Source of the DNA: Luscinia megarhynchos
Lineage: Eukaryota > Chordata > Aves > Passeriformes > Turdidae
DNA length: 64,000 nucleotides
Direction: 5' to 3'
Assembly (NCBI GenBank): GCA_034336665.1
Contig: JAPFBE010000002.1
Span: 20,314,906 to 20,378,905, forward strand
In this document: piece by piece, positions 38,386-51,182 of the stretch
How positions within the stretch are numbered: position 1 is the first letter of the stretch
Layout: each line of letters opens with the position of its first letter
Notes under the pieces: generated by a model
Told to the model about the DNA's origin: nothing
The model's input: the letters and a program-made list of their open reading frames with translations, nothing else
Databases searched by the model: none
Program-made: the position numbers and the translations under genes

Positions 38386-41300
38386 ACCACCTTGTTTTGC
38401 CAGAGTGATCACCTCACATTAATAAATACAAAGCCTTCTTGCTGTGAAGGCAGGGAGTAGAACTGGATGGTCAGGATGCCCTGTGTAAGGCTCTGCTCTG
38501 CCCTCCCAGGTGCTGGCAGCTGGTACCCTGTAGAGCTGCATGCTCTGAGGATGCATTTCACATCCACTAATCTCATTTGCCTACTCTAAGCAACAACAGA
38601 GGCATTTCCCAAGTACTTGTGGATGAGCAATCTTAGTAAGAAAGCAAAACAAGAGAGAACAGAGGGGCACCATTGCAAGAGCAAGTGGTCAGTGTTGCAG
38701 ACTGAGGCAATAATCAATGGAGAGATGGCCATAAAAACAAGAAGACTGAACAACTGTCTTGTGACCTTTCTGCTCACAAAAAACTGAAGAACAGTCTTCT
38801 GTCCTTCTGCTTCACAAAAAAAACAAAAAACCTGAAAGCAAAAATATTAAAAGAAGCTCCCAATTTCTCCATTACCCTTTCTAATTTTCCACTGTGAGCC
38901 AAGAACTATGTGGATACAGCAAGAAGACTAAGGAAACAAATAATGCCTTTTACAGTGACGTTTTTCCATATCAAATTGACCGAGGGACAATCCAAAATGG
39001 GGATGAACCAGCATGGGCTTGTCTCTCTTGGTCAGATATGCACCTCCTGTGCCAGCTGCCCCCACTGCCAGCCTCCTGCAGGCCTCCTGCAAGCCTCCCC
39101 ACGGCACCTTCTTTTCTGTCCCTGTGCCAGGAGTCACCAATTTCCCAGGCCTGATGGCTGAGCTGCTCATCCAAGCACTCCCTCATCCATGCCAGGTCAG
39201 CTGGCTGGGTTTGCCATTTAGGTCTTTCCTAAGCGAGTTCATTGGGACTGAAGTGGGTTGGGAAACCATAAGGTGAGTGATTCCACCGACAGACCTGGTA
39301 AGTCGGTGACCTCAGGACAGCGATCAGCCACAGGAAAAAATCAACCCTGACAGCCAAGGGATTTCATGTCTTTGGGCCTTTACAGCCCCCTTTGCTCGGT
39401 GCCCACCCTGCACAGGACAGCTGGAGCACTCATGCACAAAATTCTCTTTTTCTTGCAGACGGCCGCATCACTCTGCAGCTACAATTACCTGCACCTAGTG
39501 CTCGTTAAGTGCTTTGAAGATTAAAAGCACAGATACAAGTGTTAAATATTGTAATTATTCGTACTACGTAACATTGCTGCACTGAAAGCAGGGAGGGGTT
39601 GTTTTCTTGTGTTTGGATGTGGGAATACCATGACAGCTGCTCCTTTCTGTATGTGAATTGCTGCCAAGGACCTTGATAAGGGATTGTGCTTGAAGGAAAA
39701 GAACTGAGTCTGGGAGTTTTCTTGGAGTGCTGCATACCACAGTGAAATTAAACTGTGCTCTTACCAGGCTTCCACTGTCAGAGCTATTTTCTGTATGTGC
39801 TGATTACCCTGAGCTGCCTCTGGCTCCAGGAGGAGCAGAGGTGGCTCTGCAGCATGGCAGGTCTTGGTCCTACATGCAGAGGGAAGCACACTCACCTCAG
39901 ACAAACAGCTTCAGAGCAGCCCTGCAAGCACCAAATCCTGAAGTCCATGCTTCTGATGTATTCAGTTCACACTCGGGGCTTTAGGGAAGAGCTATCCCTG
40001 GAAGAGTCCAGGGCAGATAAGGAGTTTAGTCTCTTCTTTCTGCTAAGGACACCTTCTGACGTTCCAGCACAGCAAAAAAGGCTGTGACCATGGTTTTCCC
40101 ACACCCTGCACTCCTCTCCTGCACTGCCCTCCTGGCACTGACTCACCCAAATGCCCAGGGGGAGCAGCCAGCCTAAAAGCCCCTGGCTTTACTCCGTTCT
40201 TCTTTATTGTCAGAAGCAGGTGGGAGGATGAGCTTGTGAGACCAGCACGGAGTTCATTACTTCCTTGCTACTGTTCCAAATTATGTCAGGAGCTGGGCTG
40301 ACACCTACCTGGCTCTCTGCAGCCAAATACAAATAAGACTGGTCTGAATTTGGGTCAAGTCTGAGGGCAAAGTCATGAGTGACCTCTTCAGTCTGCGGTG
40401 TTGAGTGTTCTTCTGTGCACTCCTGGTCTCTGTGACACAGCACATAGGCCAAAGGCTGTAGCATTTAATCAGGCAGTGCTTCTCTAGGTGCACTGGGAGT
40501 TCATCTGAGCTGAGATCGAAAATAAATCCTATGAACTGCTGTTTGCATGCCTCATACCCTCCCTTCCCTGCTCTGCAACAGCCCTGACCAGAGCTGATTC
40601 CATGGCCCAAGACAAAGTGGTGCTATGACCCAACTCCTTCACATGGTAAGGCAGCTTTTGGGAAGAGATGAGAACTGTGAAAGGCTGGAGAACAGCTTTG
40701 CCTCCCCCTTCTACACTCTCACACATACACAGTTCTGAAGATGTAAAGCCACAAATTGTTCTCATTGGAAGTGAAAATATCAAAATAAAGTAAGCACCTG
40801 AAAACTTACCCTCTCAAAGAGGATAAACATAAGCAATTATTGATGGTATGGGCAGACATCAAGACAATAAGACCCCATTTAAGAGTAGTTCAAGAGCCTG
40901 CAGCTTCCCCCAACTCCCATAGCTTGAAGGTGCTCTGGGAAAGCAGTCATGTTTCTGTCCCATTAGAAGCCCATGTTTTAATCTGAAACCTACTGACAGC
41001 AAAGGCAATGGATTTGGGATTGTACCTTCAATGTTTTGCACAGAGAGTATATTTGTATGTCTTTAAAAGGGGTTAAGGAGGACAAAAAAATATTAAAATA
41101 TATATTCGCTTTAGAACACTTTTAAGCTCATAGAACTTGGGAGAAGGCAGGAAGGTAGCAGAGGATGAAGGACTAGCAAAAAGAAGCCTGGGTGTGTCAC
41201 AGGGGAAGGGAAAGGTTGTAGGAGGAAGCGTGGGAGGCAATGCAGACAAGCTTACTAAATTGCAAGGCAAAACGTGGATTTTGTCCCCAAGCAAAACACC

Positions 41301-43061
41301 TCGGTAGCGCTGTCAGGTCAAGCTAATAAAGTGAGCTCTTCAGAGACTCCAACGTCTGTCTGTATTTCCTTTCTCACTAAGAGGAAAAATAATTAATAAG
41401 CACCTTCTGTCTGGCAATCAGCAACTATTTACATCAGCCTATGTGAAGATGGCAGCCTTCCTGATCACAAAGCACACCTTCTCTTCAGCAGTGCAGCTCC
41501 TGCTCTGTCAGCCCTGCAGCACCTGACCCCTTCCAGAAGGGGCTGAAGCTGGGCAGCACCCTCTGGACAGGCTAGAAACTCACTTTAGAGCTTTCTAAAG
41601 TCTCAGGAGGTTTTCTGCAGCCACGAAAGCCAAGCTCCAGTATTGGCAGAGTCTTTACGACAGAGGATTTGCTGTGAAGTGTAAATGTTACTGGCAATGC
41701 AAAATTCACAGTGAATTCAGTAACTAATGGCACAAGTTCCTTTGTTTACTATGCAGAGGACACAAGAAAATTAAGCTAATCTGGTGCTTGTCCAAGCCAC
41801 TGCTAAAAACATTTTTGACAAAAGCTGACCTCTTTGCTCCTGAATAAATATTAGCAATTTGTTTGCGTGTTGTGCAGCCAGTTTGGTAGACAGGCAAGAA
41901 AAAATGAGGGGAAAGAACTTATTCGGTCATTTTTTTCCCTGCACCAATTGTCAAATAAATTATTCACAAATACAAGCTTCCATCATTCATCCAGCACTAG
42001 ACTAAACACTTTCTACTAAACTTAGTTTTCAGCATCATGTTTCAGTTTATAGTTACGTTTTTCCCTAGGCAAAGTGAGCCAGTCATTAGACAACTCTCAT
42101 AGGTTTCCACTAAACATGCTTGATGAAGTCTTTTAAGAAGGAGTAGGTGGAGGAAATTGTGCTTTAGAGTCAATGGGAACATTTCCATTCACTTCAATGG
42201 GAAATGCGCTGGAAGAGATAACATTATTTTGAAGAATTAATGAGCATGTTTAAGTCTGTACAAAAAAAAACCTATGCCACTGTTGCACACTGCACTTTGT
42301 GAGGGACAGCTTTCAGAGTAAGAAACCAATCTCAGCTGGAACTGCCTAAACCAGCAGTTTTCCCTTACACCACCCCACGGTCCTTCCTGGCACACAATGC
42401 ACACATGTGAAATCCAGCAGCATCATCCAAGCTCTAGTTTTGCTCACTCTTCAGTGGCTGAACTTCTGTGACTGCATCCAGCGTGGTGGTGCTGAGCTGG
42501 TACAGGTGCTCACCTTTAATTTCTCCAAGCCAGAGCCACAACTGATGCAATTCAGTTTAATGGCTTGAGGATCTGGCCTCATTTGAAAGGGAAAGAATAT
42601 GAAAAAAATAAAATAAAATAATTTTAAACATTAATTTCAAACACTAATTCGAATATGAATTTCTGGACTGATTTACTGCAATGCCACACAGCCGTGCAAG
42701 GTCAGGATGACACACGAGCAAGAGACCTCTGAGACAAAGTAACTACATGGAGCTACTGCATTTGGAATTTCTACGGGTAAGCAAATTGAAAAACAGGCAC
42801 ACATCAAGAGCACACCTTCGCTGCAGGTCAGCAAGGAAACTCCATGTCATCATTTTCTTCAAAGGCATTTAGGTGGATGCTGCCATGCCCCTAAATTTAG
42901 GAGAAAGAGGGACATGATGTACTATTCAGTCTATGCAAATCCATGATGAACACTATTGAGTTCATCTCTGCAGAAAGCAATCATTTTAAAAGAGTGGTTA
43001 TCACGAGCCCTTTTCTTCCAAAGGAAATGGTCTATTTTATCCCCAGTCCAATGAGTTCCAG
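38386..43061. other. intergenic, nothing recognised
   Basis: No gene or clear repeat. 41830-42010 has AT-rich enhancer-like texture. 42160-42210 contains a ttccattcacttcaatggga-type word common in old amniote repeats, too short to classify. Confidence 0.35.
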
Positions 43062-43124
43062 ATGAATCCTGGAAGAGTATCCCCCAAGAAAATTATGCTT
43101 ATTCATTATTGGCACATCAGCTCA

Positions 43125-43205
43125 AGATCCCTGGCACAGTCAGTGTACAAATGTAGAACACAAGGCAGTCCCTACCCTGCTGAGATTACAATCTCAAAAG
43201 TCATA
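43125..43205 (+). repeat. ancient amniote SINE-like fragment
   Basis: The segment with gtgtacaaatgtagaacacaa, cagtccctaccctgc and gattacaatctcaaaa follows the order gctgtacaaacacagaacaaa, acagtccctgcccc, gcttacaatct seen in an abundant MIR-type repeat of turtles and other sauropsids. The match is from memory and the exact family name is uncertain. Confidence 0.5.
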
Positions 43206-43208
43206 GGT

Positions 43209-43252
43209 GAAAACAAAACAAAACAAAACAAAACAAAAAAAACCAAAACCAA
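43209..43252. repeat. (AAAAC)n microsatellite
   Basis: About five AAAAC units followed by an A-rich imperfect continuation. Confidence 0.9.
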
Positions 43253-43907
43253 AATAGACAAACAGGCTCAGCAAATGTTGAAAGCTAGAGGTGTGGTGGA
43301 GGGCTCACATTCCTTCCCTTATTGTGCAGATGCAAGACATGCCCAGCCTCTGGATGGAAACAGATGCATGGGAGAGACACAAAACTATTCCCATGGCCCA
43401 GGCTGGCCGTCTATCACTGCAACCTTCTTTTGCAGAGATCATTCCTATCCTGGAATTGTTGTTCCAGTTGTAGATGTGCCCACGGTGAATATTAGCACAA
43501 CATATCTAGATGTAAGACTCATAACATTCTCTCCTTCACTCAGCACACTTGGCAGGTTCAGCTCTGAGCTTTCTAAAGGGCCAGTGTTTGGAATTCTTGC
43601 TGTCTGCAATTTTTCCCAGAACCTGCACTTTAGACCTTCAAACTCAAGGCCTGAGGAGAAAGGCAATAGTATAAAAAGCTATGTGACTCCTGCCAAAATG
43701 TGTCACTTCAAATCACTCCATCCAAAAACCACGAGGATCTGGCCAGAGTTGAGACCTGTAAAATACAGAGATATGTGGTGCAGAGCTGATAAGAACCTTC
43801 CCTTCAAATTTGTCCCAAAGCCCAAGACATTATCTATTGGATCAGACCCTGCGGGTACTCAGACGCCACTCTGCCTACTTTTTGGATCCCACTGGGATTT
43901 AGGCTGA

Positions 43908-46239
43908 AGACAGGTGCCAAGATGCTCTGACTCAGGCAGTTGCAGGCATGCCCAGCAGCAGAGCTCCCATTGCTCAGGGAGCACACAGGTAAGAGATGCA
44001 GGCACCGACCAAGGCTGGATGTCTTCAAGGTTAGATGGTTGCTCAGCACGGGGCAAAGGGGCATTGCCATGGTTTTGGGCTACGTGGCCTGAACTCACTT
44101 ATTCCCTGCTGCATGTGACAAAGCTCCCCTCTGAAGCTGGCCCTCATAAAAAGCCATCCAGCTTCCCTCCACACTGTTCTCTCCACTTAATTTAAGTGTG
44201 CCTAATCAGGAAATCTACTTAATTGGAATATCTCTGTTAAAAATCAGGGGTGCTTACTAACAATGACTGCATCTTGATCGGGATGGTAATATCACTTAAT
44301 TGGGATGCCTTCAGGTATCTTAGTGGTTTGGGTTTTTTATGTCTCAAGCTCAAGCTAGTTTTGTCTGTCTGCTCCTCATAAAACAGCTTTCAGTTCCTCC
44401 TTAGTAATGATACAGGCAAACGATGATGTAAGTTACTTTAACATTTTTTGCTTCTGGCTGTTAGTTGGTGTGGGAGGGGCAAATTACCTGTTTCTGTGGG
44501 TGTTCTTGCCACAGGGACGGTTACGGTAGTTGCAGTCTCCATCCCATGCAAACACTTCTGCCTCCGACAGCCTCCCTGTCACACGGCACCTCTCCAAAAG
44601 GCTCTAGTGAATGGAGAAACGCTGCTTTCTGCTACCTGGCAAGCTCATCTGAGCTGCAGGAGAGATACCAACCAGAGTGTCCTATACCGAGTATTCCCTT
44701 TGGAACTGACTGTTTCCATGTTTGCAGTGTCTACAACTCCTGAGAGCAAAAGTGTGTGCTAAAGGAAAGCTGTGAACCTGAATTTGAACCAACAAACCAC
44801 GCTTATACCCCACAGTTATACATGTGCAATTATTTTTAAATGTAAGCATTGACTAAGAATCTCTGCCTCTATGTTTGGGGTTATCAAGTTAAATAGAAAA
44901 CTTTTTTTAAAATGAATTATTGAGGGTCTTTTTGTTCATGCTACGCTACCTTAAAATAGTTGTATTTATCAAGTGCAGTACCTCTAAATTGGTCATCTGG
45001 CACTGAATGTAGTCTGGCAATCTCTTCTGCTTTGCAAAAGTGGGGGAAATGCCTGGTTTGGCTGATGCCATCCTCATAGGCAAACATTAGCCATGTTGCC
45101 ACTGCAGTCGACCAGCCGGTCTCACTGGGGCAGGAACTGGGGTGTGAGCTGAGCAGCTGAGCTGCTGACATGCCAGGGCCATGCATCCAACACAGAGCTC
45201 TAACGAGGGGGGCTAATGGCACCTGGATGAAAAAGAAAGTCTGAAAGCTTTGGCCTCTATTTAGTCAAAGAAGGGGCACTTTTTGGGGAGACATTGAAAT
45301 ACATACTGCCAAAGCCTGTTTCTTCTTCAGTACAACTTTTCTGTTCAAATCATGCCTACCAGTCTGTTTACAGATTGGCAGAAATGGCACTGCATGTGGA
45401 CTTCAGAGGCAGAGAGAGAGAGAAAGAATCAGAAACTGCAGTTGTAACACACTCAGGAACTGCATGATGACTTCTTTCACCTTTAAATGGTGTGCTGCCT
45501 CATTTTGAGGGCAGAGACCTACTAGAAAATGGGGCTTGCCCGGGGTCACAGCCCATGGAACTCCCGCAGCTGTGGGTTTCAAGCGATTGTTATACAAGGT
45601 GCATTTAAAACAACACTTCTTTTGTGCATTCCCTGTGGTCTGTGGAAAATAATAGCTGCATCTTGAGAGCTCTACTTTTTAAACTACTCTTTAACCTCTT
45701 TTTATTGTACTTTGCTTTTTGCAGAGTGAGACATTGTTTTCCGTATGTAAACAAGCATGGGTTACTTCCAGCAGTGTGCAAATAATTGCAAAGAGAGCAT
45801 CTGTGGCTTCATAAAAGTTCATATGCAGATATGTAGCTTTTATTACTTATATTACCATAGTTCCTGGGAGCCTTAGAGGAGACTAGTTCTTTGGTGTGAT
45901 TAATAACCATAAATGCCTTGTAAAACCCTTTAAATGCCTTGAAAACCGTGAGTGCATGTTGCTGTGCATGTGTGTGTGTGCTCGTGTATCTGTGTGTGTA
46001 AATTTACACATCTCTGGCCACTGTGTGAAGGCATCTGCCTCTGGGATTACCAGACGGCTTTAGAAAGCTGCTCCTTGGAGGTTGAACACATCAGTAATTG
46101 GACAGCAAGGGGGAGGTTAAAAAACAGAAGTGCTTTTCCTGGAAACCAACGCTCTTTCACTCGCAAGTTTTATTGGCAAGCCTGGCATCCAATAACGACA
46201 TTCCTTGGCAGAGGGAGGAATATAATGGCCTGGTCGCAG
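43908..46239. other. intergenic with one enhancer-like block
   Basis: 44190-44330 has two copies of a cttaattgg-type homeodomain word and AT-rich conserved texture. A forkhead consensus GTAAACAA lies at 45747-45754. 45955-46000 is TG-rich. No gene was seen. Confidence 0.35.
45500..45590 (-). repeat. possible MIR-like remnant, antisense
   Basis: The gcttgcccggggtcacagcc ... gctgtgggtttcaagc sequence resembles the MIR core 'cttgcccaaggtcacacag ... gctgggattcgaac'. It is short and diverged. Confidence 0.35.
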
Positions 46240-46730
46240 CTGGCGTCGCTCTAGCGCTCACCTCCGACAGCGAGCAGCGCCCCGCGAAAGCCGCGACTGC
46301 GAGGGGTCCCCGCGGGTGCGGAACCCGGGGTGCGGAACCCGGGGTGCGGGCAGGGCTCGGGCAGGTGCCCCGCGGCCCGGGAAGGGCGGCGGTGGCCGGG
46401 GCGGCCCGGGAGGGGGAGCCCTTGGCCCGCGCAGGGCCCGCCCGCCGCAGGTGCGGCCGGGGCGCCGTGCGGGGCCGTGCGGGGCCGTGCGGGGCCGTGC
46501 GGGGCCGGCACCCGCGCTCCTCAACGCGGGGAATGCGGCTTTGCTCTGTCCTCCGCTGTCCCACGCGCAGGCATCGGCGCTGGAGGGCCGGCTCCCCCCG
46601 CAGCCCTTCGCGGAGAAGGGGAGGGAGGCTTTGGACCGGCAGCGCCCTCGCCACCGCCCCCCGCCCGCACCCCCACTTCTTCTGCCTCCCGAGAAAGCTC
46701 CCAGCCCTCCAAAACGACTATGGGAAAGGC
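46240..46730. promoter_or_regulatory. CpG island about 5.5 kb upstream of the FOXC1 start codon
   Basis: Very CpG-dense, with two internal tandem arrays: a gggtgcggaaccc unit at 46313-46348 and a 10-bp ccgtgcgggg unit repeated four times at 46465-46506. Long open frames appear on both strands (for example 46098-46832 and 46157-46654) only because GC-rich sequence lacks stops. It may be the promoter of an upstream non-coding transcript; human FOXC1 has a transcript (FOXCUT) a few kb upstream. Here that is inference by position only. Confidence 0.6.
46465..46506. repeat. four-fold 10-bp GC-rich tandem repeat
   Basis: The unit ccgtgcgggg is repeated four times without change inside the CpG island. 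Confidence 0.9.
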
Positions 46731-46828
46731 AGGCAATTATGTATCCAGGGGCTGATCTCTATCTGCTACCTAATGACTTGCCAAGTGCTTATCACTTCCC
46801 AGACTAGGAACTGTCGCTTCATTCTAAT

Positions 46829-46837
46829 GTAAATAAA
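46829..46837 (+). promoter_or_regulatory. FOXC-type binding word GTAAATAAA
   Basis: Exact match to the forkhead core reported for FOXC1. It lies just downstream of the upstream CpG island and also contains an AATAAA hexamer. Binding is inferred. Confidence 0.3.
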
Positions 46838-46839
46838 CT

Positions 46840-48300
46840 CTTTATACAAATAAGTCTCTCTCTCCCCTCGTCTGCTAGAGCGATAGGAGGAGATGGAGCA
46901 GGACGGGGCTGCTGAGGTTCATGCTCCCGGCTTCGTAGCTCCCTGTGTGTTTTCATTTATATGAATCCAGAGAATCCAATGGATTGAGCCCCCCTCCGCC
47001 CTCGCTGCCCCTCCCAGAGAAAGGAAGGAAATAAGGGAGGAAAAGGAACACAAAAGGGACAGGGGACCTTGGAAAGTAAAAGAAAAAAAAATAATTACAA
47101 GTTCTATGTCTGGCTATCCTCTTGTCAGTATAGGAGTGAATTTTTAACGCCCTCAGCCGCTCAGATGATAGTGTTTTACCATGGGATGCCAAAGCTAGAG
47201 AACCTACCAAATAATTAAAGGTTTCTTACCCACTTGCGGGTTGTTTTGTGTGTGTGCGTGTCTGTGTGTGTGTGTGATAGTACTTTACAGAATGTACTTT
47301 ACAGCAGAAACAGCACAAGTAGTTTCCCACAGCCTGCTTTTTGTCCTTAGTGCCGCGATATCTCTATGACACAACCTGTGTCACAGGGACGACTTATAAC
47401 TGCGACCGCGGTAATTATCGTGGGAAGATGAAATGCTCCGACCTCTTGATGGTCTCGGTTCTTCTTTGTAAACTAAATGCAAAATTCGCTTTTAGGTACC
47501 GAACGTGAAATTAAGGTATTTCTCTCGTGAATGGCACTAAGCCGATGTCTGCTGCCTCATTTGCTGCAAAGGATAATTTATTTCTCAGCCAAGAACGAGA
47601 GGCTAAAGATGCCACAGGGAATGGAGTGCTCATTTTCGTATTAAGTTGTGTTATTTATGTCTCAAGATAAAAGACGCCCTGGATTGAAAAACTACCTCGG
47701 TACATTTATGGAATTGTTTACCTACGTTAATAAAACAACAATCACGCCTGTTTGCTTAACTGAGTACCACGCAAAACAGACCTTGCATTTAGAGCTCGGC
47801 TTAATTGCACAGGCTTGAGATGGCAGAGGTGCTGGTGCAAGGACGAGAGGGCGGGAGGAAGGGATTGCTGTCACCCCTGTCCAGCGGCTGCAAACTGAGA
47901 GGAGACTTTCGGCACAATAGATTTTTCTACTCGTGAAGCACAGATTTGATGCGATCACTTCCCTCTGCCCCTCGAAAGGATGTCAGCGGTTTTCTCCTGT
48001 GGTGTCGCCCGCTGTTTAAAGTACATGGAAAGCTGCATCCTGAGATGCAGAGACGGGCTGGGTGGCTGGTTTCAGAGTTACTGGGACACTGCTATGATGT
48101 TGAAGCCAAAAGAAAGGGACAGAAGCGAAGCTCTGACTACGACTAAACATAAACAGCCCGGGGCTGGAAAGCAGTTCACCTCCAGGTCTTTGAGAGGAGC
48201 GAGGAGGACAACGCGCAGCGAATTGTTTGGGTCCACCTGGGCTTTGCCCAGGTCAAATGGCAGTCCCGCCGCCTACCGCTCCGATGTCATCTTTCTTTCT
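46840..48300. promoter_or_regulatory. proximal upstream conserved-looking region
   Basis: Non-repetitive sequence with a TG microsatellite near 47248-47278 and factor-type words between 47340 and 47760 (gcggtaattatcgtgg, ttgtttacc). Open frames are short. It is likely part of the FOXC1 regulatory flank; conservation was not measured. Confidence 0.3.
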
Positions 48301-48309
48301 GACATCTTC

Positions 48310-48670
48310 CTAAATAAGGTCGCGAATGACCACACACACAATCCTCGGAGGGCTCCGAGACAAGCTCGGCTCCCCCGGCCTGGCTCTGCCCGCCGGGGCT
48401 CCCTCCCTCCCGCCGGCTGGCTTGGCGGGGCAGGCGGCAGCGGCCGTGCCGGCCGCCCGGGGGCCTGCGGGAGAGGGGCCGGGAGGCCGAGGCTGCTGCG
48501 AGCCGCTCCGTGCCTCGGCAGAGCCGGGCGGGGCACCCGCAGGGCGCCTGTGCCGCACCGAGGCCGGGCTGCCTAGGGAGGCACAGGTAGGGCGCCCGGG
48601 AGAGGCAGCCCTGCCGTGCCCGGGTGGGGGAAGACCAGCGCCGAGGATTCTTTCTGGGTGGTATCCAAAG
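48310..48670. promoter_or_regulatory. CpG island about 3.5 kb upstream of FOXC1
   Basis: Dense CpG with GC-box-like words (ggcggggcaggcggc). The overlapping open frames on both strands (up to 198 codons) have no recognisable domain and reflect base composition. Confidence 0.55.
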
Positions 48671-50580
48671 ACAGCAGGGGGAAAACTGATCCCTCTGCCT
48701 CCCTAAACACGCTGCTTCCCCCCAACACGCTCACACACAAGCCCCAAATTCCACTATGAACCTTCACAATGGTGACTTTTGTGCCTCGAGCAGAGAAACC
48801 CAAGTCCTGCTGGGTTGAGGTCTGTAACTTAACACACGTTAGTTGCGTCAGTTCGCAATTATAACATCAGAGTGGCTATTGCAAAATATATTAGATGCAA
48901 AATACTTCGGATTAATGCCTCCCCCCTCCCCTCCTTCCCTGTACTGAAACTTCTCGGTGTTACTCCAGCCTTCGCCTGTGAAACAGCTTCGCTACCGTCA
49001 ACATTGTCCAGATAAAATGAAAAAGCCACTGAAGGCTCCGGGTCTCGGAGCGGCACGTTTCGGGCGCTCAAGGGAGCGAGCGGGAAGCCCACGGAAATTG
49101 TTTTTAACGGCAGGTAATACCGTGGGAAAACCGGATGACCTGGACTGCATGGAAACGTGCTAAAATCCCCCTTTTCTTTCTTTTTTCCCCTTTTTTATTT
49201 TTTCCCCTAAGCAAAACAAGAAAGAGGTTTTGAAAATATAAAGTGTTGGAATTGACATCTAGTCCAGCGCTTGCACATTTATTAATTCTGCCGTGGTGGG
49301 AGGAAAGGGAAAAAAGTGTAATTAGGCAGGAGCAGGTGAAAGATTCCAGACGATGAAATACAACAGGCTAAACGGGATAATGTATTCACCATTAAAGAAC
49401 TGACATTTATTACCAAAAGGAGACCCGTTACGTTTGAATACGAAAAGGAGCAGATATTAAGCTACATAAATTACCTTCTTCACATGTCTTGAATCTCATT
49501 TTAAATACTTTTTTTTTCTTTTAATAACCAACAGATCGGTGTTTCAGAGGAAAAGCCATACCTGCTAAAATACCACCAAGCAAACGATGCGCCTTTAGCA
49601 CACTCTAAAGGCATGATTCCCCAAAGCAATCGATCACAGTAAAAAGTGTGGAAAGGGGGTTTCAAATCAGTGAAGCCAAAAGGGTCTTTTAACGTATTTT
49701 GTGTGTCATGAGATCAGGATGGGTAATTCATCTCACAAACGCACCACACACACGTCTTTCCCGTACAAATTCCACCCCTTAAAATAGATTTCAGCGTGAT
49801 CCTTTCAGCTGATCTATTATTAACGGTAATGAAGTTTCAGAGGTATGGGCTACAAAGCGAATGAAGAGTACTGGGCTGTATTTCGAATACCTGAAGTATT
49901 GATAAAATAGACTACTGTGAAACAGTGTACACTAATTTCACCCGTGCTTAAAGTACGAAAAGAAAATCTTCCTTCTTCAAATATAAGAGACAATTAAAAT
50001 GAAAATTTTAAAAAATAAGTAACCAAGCCCTCAGTCTCAGTTCCCTTTGAGTTCCCGTTAAAGTCTTATTCTGATTAGAGCCCAAATGTTATTTCAGATA
50101 GTTAGACAAAGGCAAAGCAAATCAAATCTTCATAGCAGAACCGGCCAAGCAGTTAAGAGAACACTAATTTTGTTCTTTTCCTCACCCCTCCACCTTTTTT
50201 TTATTTTCTTTTGACACACCTGACATACCACGGAATCCACTGTGAAGTAGACTAGGAACAAAATTATGCTCTTTCAGTCTCAAATGAGTAAAGAGATAAA
50301 GTAAGGATCTGCTTTCCGTATCACACCCCACATCACGTAAAGATTACCTGAAGGGGCGAGCTACAAACCCCGTTCAGAGAAATGCGCCCGTGTTTATAAA
50401 CCGCAGAGGCAGCGGGCGCTTCGTTTGCAGACAGAGGGAGGAAAGCCCACGGTGGCTGACTAATAAAAAGGAGCTTTGGAGGACTCGTCAAACCCTTGTC
50501 AACCGGAGGAATGCAATCTCTTCAGAAGCATTTGGTCAGGCAGGCAGCTGGCTGCAGGCAGGGTGGTGCTGCTGGGGCAG
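48671..50580. promoter_or_regulatory. AT-rich conserved-looking block upstream of FOXC1
   Basis: 49230-50110 is repeat-free and AT-leaning with many factor-type words (cacatttattaattctgcc, gtgtaattagg, aagcaatcgatcac). It lacks coding texture, as is common for enhancers near developmental genes. Inference only. Confidence 0.35.
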
Positions 50581-50587
50581 GGGCATC

Positions 50588-50626
50588 CCACCACACACAC
50601 ACACACGCACACACACACACACGCAC
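50588..50626. repeat. (CA)n microsatellite with CGCA interruptions
   Basis: CA array interrupted by two cgca units, about 1.5 kb upstream of the FOXC1 start codon. Confidence 0.9.
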
Positions 50627-50950
50627 TTTCCTCCTCGTCCCCGCGGGCGTGGGGGGTGGAAGGCAGCTGGGGTGAGCTTCTGGCCGGGGCGGACAGGGAG
50701 CGAGCCGGCACACCGGCACGGAGACGGCCGCCGACACGAGCGGCAGCCTGGAGGGAATGGGAGGAGAGAGCCCGACAGGAATGTGTGAAGAAAATAGACC
50801 AAGGAGTTTACACACATGAGGAAAAAAAAAGGAAAAAGAAAAAAATAAGAATAATAATTAAAAAAATAATACGAGACGTAACATTCGTGGGGAAAACACG
50901 CGTGGCAGAGCTCGGGGTGCGCGCGTGGGTGGAAGGAGCTCCGGGGAAGC

Positions 50951-50998
50951 AGATATCCATATACACATACACATATACACACATATATACATATATAC
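50951..50998. repeat. (TA/CA)n imperfect microsatellite
   Basis: Alternating atac and acat words. It creates artefactual Tyr/Thr/Ile/His-rich frames. Confidence 0.85.
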
Positions 50999-51182
50999 TG
51001 GTGGGGCCATGCACACGGTGCGTGTGCCCGGGGACGTGTGTGCGGAGCGAGCGAGGCGCGGGGCTCGGGCGGGGGCATCGCGCAGAAGGCGAGGCTGGAG
51101 CAGCCCCGCGGGTGCGCAGCGGAGCTCCGAGCGCTCAAGGCGTCCGCGTGTGCCGCAGAGTGTGTGTGGCCGGTCCCCGAGC

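Larger units (their letters stand above)
43062..43907 (+). other. unusually long open frame without recognisable domain
   Basis: 281 codons from ATG to stop in sequence of ordinary GC content, longer than expected by chance for non-coding DNA. It runs through an ancient SINE-like piece (43125-43205) and an AAAAC microsatellite (43209-43252), giving a Lys/Asn/Thr-rich segment. No signal peptide, membrane segment or family motif is visible. The included repeats and lack of domain make a real protein gene unlikely. It could be a chance frame or a decayed exon. Confidence 0.2.
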
